Positions 59,101 through 64,000 of a stretch of DNA of 64,000 nucleotides are shown here, in pieces (the stretch's first letter is position 1; each line of letters starts with the position of its first letter). The notes beneath the pieces are model-generated. The model did no database searches. It was not told the DNA's origin and saw nothing but the letters and a program-made list of their open reading frames with translations. Source of the stretch: Flavobacterium sedimenticola (GTDB taxonomy: Bacteria > Bacteroidota > Bacteroidia > Flavobacteriales > Flavobacteriaceae); assembly GCF_030053345.1 (NCBI RefSeq), contig NZ_JASGBP010000001.1:62001-126000 (forward strand). Reading direction: 5' to 3'. The position numbers were made by a program, and so were the translations under genes.

Positions 59101-61812
59101 GTTATTTCTTCCGGTTTCAATCATCCCGTATTTGTTCGGTTCGGGCGATTTGATTCCGATATAAGTAGCATAAGGCGAATACAAGGCAGAAGACACATCG
59201 GTACTCACGTCGCCGCCATTTTCATAGACTTTGGTAATGAAAGCAGCACGGAGCATCCCCGGCGCTTCGCCTTCTATAGTAGGCTTAATCGGAATCGTGG
59301 CGCGACCTTTGGCATCTACTTTACCGGAGAAGATATTGATTTCTTCGGTGTAAAAACGTCGCGTAGGATCGTCAAAAACATAATTGGAAAACCCTTTGAA
59401 AGTGGTTACTTCCTGAGAAAATTTGGCCTGCACCTCGGTTTTTAAATCTTTGGCTACGGCGCCGTGCAGCCACAACACTTGGATGTTGTTGACATTCTCT
59501 TTGCCGGCTGAAAGAATGGGCTCGTTGAAGCTGTTTTTGATTTTGAGGCGATTCGGTTTGATGGTTTCGATTTTAACAGTCTTGTAAAAACGAGCACCGC
59601 CTACACTTACCACCGCTTCCCAATTTCCGGTAATCGCTGTGGCCTCTGTTGGGATAACAAACTTATAATGCTGCAAGGCGTTCATTTTTTGAACCGCTTC
59701 GTATACCGTTTTCCCGTTAGGGTCGTTTACTCTTAATTTGATGGGATGAGACGCCGGTAATTTATTGGCATTGTCATTTAAAATAAAGGACAAATACACC
59801 GTATCGCCGGGGCGCCAAACCCCGCGTTCGCCATACAGGTAGCCTTTTAATCCTTTTTGCAGTGTTTCGCCCGAAACATCGAAATTACTCACGGATAGTG
59901 ATAATTCATCGTCGAGTTTGACATAGGTGCTTTGATTTCCTTTGGTCACTATAGCGAAATAGGCATACTTTTCCATTTGAAAGGAAGCCATTCCGTCGCC
60001 ATCGGTAACGGAAGCCGCAATTTTTTGTTGTTGGAAATTGTACAATTCTACTTTGGCGCCCGAAACCGCATCGGTAGAAACGATATCGCTAACGGCCACT
60101 ACTACCGACTTATCGGTTCCTCTTTTCGCAATAACCCCTAAATCGGAAGCCAGGATATTGGTGCCTACTTTGGTGTTGTAATAGTAGTAATCGGTACACG
60201 GATCCTGACGCTCACGCCATTCATAGTCTTGTTCGTAGTAATAATCGTAGTCGTAGTAGCTGTAATTTACGTCGTTTTCATCGCCTTCTTCTTCTTGCGA
60301 TTCATCATCATAATACCCTTCTTCGTCTTCCTCGTTGGAATTGGTTGAACTCGTACATTTGTACATGGAATATTCTTTCTTGTATGAGAATTCTACGCGA
60401 TAAATGGCTCCGGGTTCGGGTTTCACGATTTTAGAAATATCCAAAGCATACGTATTCCACTTCGTATAATCGATTAAATTATTCTGTTTTAATTCGATTT
60501 TGGTTCTGGCCACGGCTTGTCCGACTTGTTTCAAATTGCGCGTCCCGTTGATTTCATTATCCTGCAAAAACTGCATGATGTTGTTCTTGTATATTTTGAA
60601 AATTTTAACGTCCACCGCATTCAGATTGGCCGCTTCAAAATTGATTTTCAAATTATTGGAACTCGGCAAAATACTCCCGCTTTTCAGAAATTTTACACCC
60701 GGTTTGATTTGCTCAAACAGGAGTCGCTCCGAATAACTTTGCTTCATTTTATAGCCATCGATATTTTCGATCCCTTGAAACACTTCGACCAATTTACTGC
60801 CCGAAAATCCGGTTTCTGAAGTTGCCGTCTCCACAGGTACCGCTACCGCCGCGGTATCAACCATAGTCGAATCGACCGCTTGGGCAACAGCAGTATTTCC
60901 TCGGTCGACCTCTGATTTTTCGGGTTCTTTGTTATAAAACACTTTGAGCACGTTACCCGTAGTGGTAAATTTGAGATTACTCGTGTTTTCGATGGCTACC
61001 AATCCTTTAAAATCCTGGTCTTTCTTTAACGGATCGGAGAAATTGATAATAACCGATTGATTATTAGCATCACCCGCTTCAATTTTTAGTACTTTGAATT
61101 GATTTTTACCCGGAATCGGGAATTTGGTAACGCCTTTTTGATCGATATCCACGTCATCACCATCCCAGTTGATAAACAGGTCGGTATCGTCATCAAAACG
61201 TTGGATACTGTCGATGACGAACTTAAAATCGGTCGACGTACTCAACGCCTTATCAAACTTAATCTTTAGCTTTTTGTCTTGGTGGGTCGCTTCGATAATT
61301 TTTTGTGCGGCTTCAAAACTCAAATGGTCTGCCGTTTTAATATTGCCGTTCAGGTAATACCAGTCTTTGCTGTAGGATTGTAAATCCTGGGTATTGACGA
61401 TAAAATCTTGCTTGATGGTTTTGACCGAAAAATTAAAATCGGCCAACTCCTTGGGTACTTTGTTGGTGATTTTGGAAAGGTGTAGCGTAATTTGGTACAA
61501 GGTGTTTTGCTCCAATTTCTCTTTCGGAATAAAAGCGATAGTGTTGGGAGACAAAGCCACTACTTTGCCGCTCACGCTTGGGGAAATATCAAATAAATCC
61601 TCATCTAATTCCTGATTGGGTTGCCAATCGCCTTTGTTGAATGCCAATTGGACCCTAAAGTCCGAACTGACCGAGACAAAACCCGATGAAAATCCTGTAA
61701 TGTAATCTTTGTAGAGAGAGGGATCTGAATCAAAATCGGAGGCCGATTTTTTAGAACAGGATTGCCATAGTAACATGGCAACAAGCAAACCGAGAATCTT
61801 GCTGGTTTTCAT
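56164..61812 (-). CDS. Alpha-2-macroglobulin family lipoprotein with intact thioester
   Basis: 1882 residues. A lipoprotein signal ends at Cys19 (L-L-W-Q-S-C). MG-type beta domains follow, then the bait and central A2M region (G-V-W-R-P-G-D-T-V-Y near 660) and the thioester motif C1438-V-E-Q1441 in the TED helical domain. It is a periplasmic protease trap that binds attacking proteases covalently, and works with PBP1C to guard damaged cell wall. An odd acidic Tyr-rich stretch lies near residues 485-541. The gene precedes pbpC with repeat copy E between. Confidence 0.95.
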   Translation of the reverse strand: MKTSKILGLLVAMLLWQSCSKKSASDFDSDPSLYKDYITGFSSGFVSVSSDFRVQLAFNKGDWQPNQELDEDLFDISPSVSGKVVALSPNTIAFIPKEKLEQNTLYQITLHLSKITNKVPKELADFNFSVKTIKQDFIVNTQDLQSYSKDWYYLNGNIKTADHLSFEAAQKIIEATHQDKKLKIKFDKALSTSTDFKFVIDSIQRFDDDTDLFINWDGDDVDIDQKGVTKFPIPGKNQFKVLKIEAGDANNQSVIINFSDPLKKDQDFKGLVAIENTSNLKFTTTGNVLKVFYNKEPEKSEVDRGNTAVAQAVDSTMVDTAAVAVPVETATSETGFSGSKLVEVFQGIENIDGYKMKQSYSERLLFEQIKPGVKFLKSGSILPSSNNLKINFEAANLNAVDVKIFKIYKNNIMQFLQDNEINGTRNLKQVGQAVARTKIELKQNNLIDYTKWNTYALDISKIVKPEPGAIYRVEFSYKKEYSMYKCTSSTNSNEEDEEGYYDDESQEEEGDENDVNYSYYDYDYYYEQDYEWRERQDPCTDYYYYNTKVGTNILASDLGVIAKRGTDKSVVVAVSDIVSTDAVSGAKVELYNFQQQKIAASVTDGDGMASFQMEKYAYFAIVTKGNQSTYVKLDDELSLSVSNFDVSGETLQKGLKGYLYGERGVWRPGDTVYLSFILNDNANKLPASHPIKLRVNDPNGKTVYEAVQKMNALQHYKFVIPTEATAITGNWEAVVSVGGARFYKTVKIETIKPNRLKIKNSFNEPILSAGKENVNNIQVLWLHGAVAKDLKTEVQAKFSQEVTTFKGFSNYVFDDPTRRFYTEEINIFSGKVDAKGRATIPIKPTIEGEAPGMLRAAFITKVYENGGDVSTDVSSALYSPYATYIGIKSPEPNKYGMIETGRNNRFDIVTVSENGRPKAVRDLDVRVYRMQSRWWWDASNDNLSSYNTSNATIAYKNFRINTDASGKGSIAFSVPDEDWGNYLIRVSDPNGGHATGVRVYIDMPWWSAKSRSTDGESATMLKFSTDKTNYAVGDKAKIFFPSSEGGRAMISIENGTKVLKTIWTKTKKGETVVEMPITGDMAPNVYVNISLLQPHATTKNDSPIRMYGIVPIEVVDKNTVLEPQLTMPDVLRPEQTVTVKVSEKKGKRMTYTLAVVDEGLLDLTRFKTPNAWTSFYTREALGVRTWDIYDDVIGAYGGKVNQVFSIGGDAEAGGGKAKKANRFKPVVLYFGPFELTGGSKTHKITLPKYIGSVRTMVVAADSKTGAYGMAEKATQVKSPLMILASLPRKISPSEKVTLPVTLFATEKHIKNVTLQIKTNSAVKVSGISSQVVKFTEPDEKMAYFNLEVGAVTGIGKIDIIATSGKEKSTYSVEIDVTNPNPVTHEYTDIVIPPNGTKTISWKTFGVAGSNKAKMEVSSSPTVDFGRRLDYLIQYPHGCVEQTTSSVFPQLYLTDIMDLDAVRKQNIQKNVTAAIQRLSNFQLANGGFSYWPGNADADDWGTSYAGHFLIEAEKKGYVLPINFKTKWMGYQQKMAKQWRYEKSYDNDFAQAYRLYTLALAGAADLASMNRLRETVGINNESRLRLAATYALIKQNAAGMALLNNAMIDEVNTEDNYYYYYGSPDRNRAMALETLILLGQKPKAFAMATKLAKSLSSNTWMSTQTTAYGLYAMAKFAKSNGSKGVSIQYTNAGKSEAVTTDKVMVQRTLVVQSGNNAVTFKNNKKNTLFVRVLNSGILPVGSEKPMQNNLTARVVFKDRKGKVINISKIAQGTEFYGEVTLTNRKNERVTNIALSQILPSGFEIVNTRYTDFGDATSNTADYIDIRDDRANYYFGLKPYETRQFKILLNASYLGKYYLPGLQCEAMYDNDFLARTKGQWVEVVK

Positions 61813-61941
61813 CGTTTTAAATAAAATTATTTGTTAGAACTTTTGCCTTGGAATTTTTCTCCAATTAGCATGATAACGCTAAAATTATTAAAATATTATT
61901 TACGTTATCGATATTTTTTTAAGAATATTTTTCTGAATTTT

Positions 61942-62385
61942 TTATGGGCGTTTGGAAGCAAAGAATCGGACCATCAAATCGGCCGCCTCTTGGGCTAAAA
62001 CGCCTTTGACTACTTGGGTTTTGGGATGGAGTTGGGTGCCTAATTTTTGAAAACCGCGTTGTTCATCGGAAGCCCCGAAAACCACTTTGGAGATTTGGCT
62101 CCAATACAACGCCCCGGCACACATTTGACAAGGTTCCAAAGTGACATACAAGGTGCAGCCTTTGAGGTATTTCCCACCGATAAAATTAGCCGCCGATGTA
62201 ATGGCTTGCATCTCGGCATGCGCCGTTACATCATTCAGCATTTCGGTAAGATTGTGGCTGCGGGCAATCACTTTATTGTCGATTACAATGACCGCCCCTA
62301 CAGGGATCTCGCCTTTTTCAAAAGCCGTTTCGGCTTCCTGCAAGGCTTTCTTCATAAAATACGCGTCGGTGAAAGGATTTTCCAT
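61942..62385 (-). CDS. tadA: tRNA-specific adenosine deaminase
   Basis: 147 residues. Zinc and catalytic motifs are T-A-H-A-E (His and Glu near 52-54) and P-C-Q-M-C (near 82-86); A-L-Y-W-S-Q-I follows as in TadA. It converts A34 to inosine in tRNA-Arg. A longer frame to 62454 is open, but the promoter box lies at 62397-62390, so ATG 62385 is the start, with a leader of about 2 bases. Confidence 0.93.
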   Translation of the reverse strand: MENPFTDAYFMKKALQEAETAFEKGEIPVGAVIVIDNKVIARSHNLTEMLNDVTAHAEMQAITSAANFIGGKYLKGCTLYVTLEPCQMCAGALYWSQISKVVFGASDEQRGFQKLGTQLHPKTQVVKGVLAQEAADLMVRFFASKRP

Positions 62386-62389
62386 AAAA

Positions 62390-62397
62390 CAAAAATA
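62390..62397 (-). promoter_or_regulatory. -7 box of tadA (near-leaderless)
   Basis: TATTTTTG on the minus strand, four bases before the tadA ATG. Confidence 0.7.
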
Positions 62398-62410
62398 CAA
62401 TTTCAATTCG

Positions 62411-62418
62411 TACCTTTG
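62411..62418 (+). promoter_or_regulatory. -7 box of dxs (near-leaderless)
   Basis: TACCTTTG, four bases before the dxs ATG at 62423, mirroring the tadA arrangement. Confidence 0.7.
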
Positions 62419-62422
62419 TGGC

Positions 62423-64000
62423 ATGTCGAAAGAATTGCTCCAAAAAATCAACAATCCATCGGATTTGAGAAAACTCGAACCGTCTCAATTGCCGTTGTTG
62501 GCCAAAGAACTGCGCGCGTTTATCATTGATATTGTTTCGGTAAAAGAAGGTCACTTGGGTGCCAGCTTAGGCGTGGTCGAACTGACCATTGCATTGCATT
62601 ACGTATTCAATACCCCCGAAGATTTACTGGTTTGGGATGTTGGTCATCAAGCGTACGGCCATAAAATTTTAACGGAAAGACGAACGAAATTCGACACCAA
62701 TCGTCAACTGGGTGGTCTTTCCGGTTTTCCGAAACGCAGCGAAAGCGTTTACGATACTTTTGGCGTAGGTCATTCTTCCACTTCAATCTCGGCTGCTTTG
62801 GGCATGGCGATTGCTTCGCAACTGAAAGGCGAAAACAAACACCATATTGCCGTAATCGGCGATGCCTCGATTGCCAGCGGTATGGCGTTTGAAGGGTTGA
62901 ATCATGCCGGGGTAACCGATGCTAATTTGTTGGTCATTTTAAACGACAATGCTATCGGAATTGACCCGAGTGTCGGTGCCTTGAAAAACTACTTAACCGC
63001 AGTCAAAGAAGGGAAAAACCCGAAGCAGAATAACATGATTAAGTCGCTTAATTTTGATTATTCCGGACCCATTGACGGTCATGATTTGCCGACGCTAATC
63101 AAAGAGTTGGAGCGACTCAAAAAAGTAAAAGGACCCAAGTTTTTACACATCATAACTACCAAGGGCAAAGGCTTACAACAAGCCGAAGAAGACCAAGTAA
63201 AATACCACGCCCCCGGTAAATTTGATGCCGCTACGGGTGAGATTATAAAAAAATCCGAAGAACATTTACCGCCGAAATTCCAGGATGTTTTTGGGTTGAC
63301 TTTAGTCGAATTGGCCAAAAACAACCCGAAGATTATAGGCATCACACCGGCAATGCCGAGCGGCAGTTCGATGAAATTTATGATGGAAGCTTTTCCGGAA
63401 CGCGCTTTTGACGTTGGGATAGCCGAGCAACACGCCGTAACCTTGGCGGCCGGTATGGCCACGCAAGGCATGGTGGTGTTTTGCAATATTTATTCGACTT
63501 TCCTGCAACGCGCCTACGACCAAGTGATACACGATGTAGCCTTGCAAAACCTACCCGTGATTTTTTGCTTGGACCGGGCCGGATTGGTAGGTGAAGACGG
63601 CGCCACGCATCACGGCGTATTTGACATTGCGTATTTGCGATGCATTCCGAATATGACGATGTATGCGCCCAAAGATGAAATCGATTTGCAAAATATCCTT
63701 TATACGGCTTCCTTAGGATTGAAACATCCGATTGCCATACGGTATCCGCGCGGCAGAGGCAAAAATGCCGGCTGGAAGCAACCGACAGCTTTCGAAAAAA
63801 TTGAAATCGGAAAAGCCAAAAAGCTAAAGAAAGGTAAAAAAGTAGCCATCCTATCCACCGGAACCATTGCGGCTAATGTTACGGCAGCGTTACAGGAAAT
63901 GGAAGACCTTGACCATTTTGCGCACTATCATTTCGGGTTTGTCAAACCGTTAGATGATAAGAAACTACACAAGATTTGCGATAAATTTTCGACCATTATT
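62423..64000 (+). CDS. dxs: 1-deoxy-D-xylulose-5-phosphate synthase, 3' truncated by window edge
   Basis: 526 codons are visible, of roughly 590. It makes DXP from pyruvate and glyceraldehyde-3-phosphate, first step of the MEP isoprenoid pathway, using TPP. Visible motifs: V-W-D-V-G-H-Q-A-Y near residue 70, the TPP loop G-D-A-S-I-A-S-G to L-N-D-N near 150-180, the second-domain I-A-E-Q-H-A-V-T near 333, and D-R-A-G-L-V-G-E-D-G-A-T-H-H-G near 385. ATG 62423 lies four bases after a -7 box. Divergent from tadA. Confidence 0.97.
   Translation, partial: MSKELLQKINNPSDLRKLEPSQLPLLAKELRAFIIDIVSVKEGHLGASLGVVELTIALHYVFNTPEDLLVWDVGHQAYGHKILTERRTKFDTNRQLGGLSGFPKRSESVYDTFGVGHSSTSISAALGMAIASQLKGENKHHIAVIGDASIASGMAFEGLNHAGVTDANLLVILNDNAIGIDPSVGALKNYLTAVKEGKNPKQNNMIKSLNFDYSGPIDGHDLPTLIKELERLKKVKGPKFLHIITTKGKGLQQAEEDQVKYHAPGKFDAATGEIIKKSEEHLPPKFQDVFGLTLVELAKNNPKIIGITPAMPSGSSMKFMMEAFPERAFDVGIAEQHAVTLAAGMATQGMVVFCNIYSTFLQRAYDQVIHDVALQNLPVIFCLDRAGLVGEDGATHHGVFDIAYLRCIPNMTMYAPKDEIDLQNILYTASLGLKHPIAIRYPRGRGKNAGWKQPTAFEKIEIGKAKKLKKGKKVAILSTGTIAANVTAALQEMEDLDHFAHYHFGFVKPLDDKKLHKICDKFSTII

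Overview
The window is chromosomal DNA from a member of the Flavobacteriaceae (Bacteroidota), most likely Flavobacterium or a close relative. The evidence is gliding-motility genes (gldD, gldE), two proteins with type IX secretion (T9SS) C-terminal domains, a bacterial GGGP synthase, a DUF3127 protein, and at least a dozen perfect copies of the Bacteroidota -7 promoter box TAnnTTTG. Many genes start within a few bases of that box, or use TTG or GTG, with no recognisable Shine-Dalgarno sequence. No tRNA, rRNA, CRISPR array, transposase or prophage was seen. No gene-free stretch exceeds about 300 bases.

Layout. 1-555: the end of polA. 649-14362: an accessory surface-glycan-like cluster. Nine plus-strand genes overlap or nearly touch: an MNT-fold nucleotidyltransferase, B12-type radical SAM protein 1, a methyltransferase, radical SAM protein 2, a GT-C membrane protein, a CxxCH lipoprotein, a GT2 glycosyltransferase, a GT87-like protein and a flippase. 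They are followed by a convergent FkbM methyltransferase and a third radical SAM protein plus methyltransferase pair. This is the best candidate for an undescribed system: it looks like polyprenyl-phosphate-sugar glycan assembly combined with cobalamin-radical-SAM chemistry. 14343-18412: a LacI regulator, then rplM-rpsI-rpsB-tsf. 18634-27419: housekeeping genes (azoreductase/HxlR divergent pair, M3 peptidase, queuosine-precursor transporter, tag, aat, DUF3127, flavin reductase, orphan histidine kinase, HIT protein, greA). 27579-34392: a Rieske-like lipoprotein, a TonB receptor under a TPP riboswitch, and the tightly packed operon PPTase-GGGPS-PnuC-DUF4301-arfB. 34534-48497: ahcY, a T9SS type B protein, rplU-rpmA, an M16 peptidase pair, an EamA transporter, a metal-binding lipoprotein, mutY-ssb-gldE-gldD, an HU protein and a 30-residue basic protein. 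48767-64000: rng, a leucine-rich-repeat T9SS protein, alpha-2-macroglobulin with pbpC, tadA, and dxs running off the end.

Three families of short, hairpin-forming intergenic repeats punctuate the window. Family 1 has five copies, with conserved ends and a variable hairpin middle; one copy carries a family 2 element inside it. Regulation visible in the sequence includes the TPP riboswitch with a hairpin covering the receptor start codon, a terminator-like hairpin at the 5' end of the greA transcript, palindromes between azoR and hxlR, and a back-to-back pair of nearly leaderless promoters for tadA and dxs.
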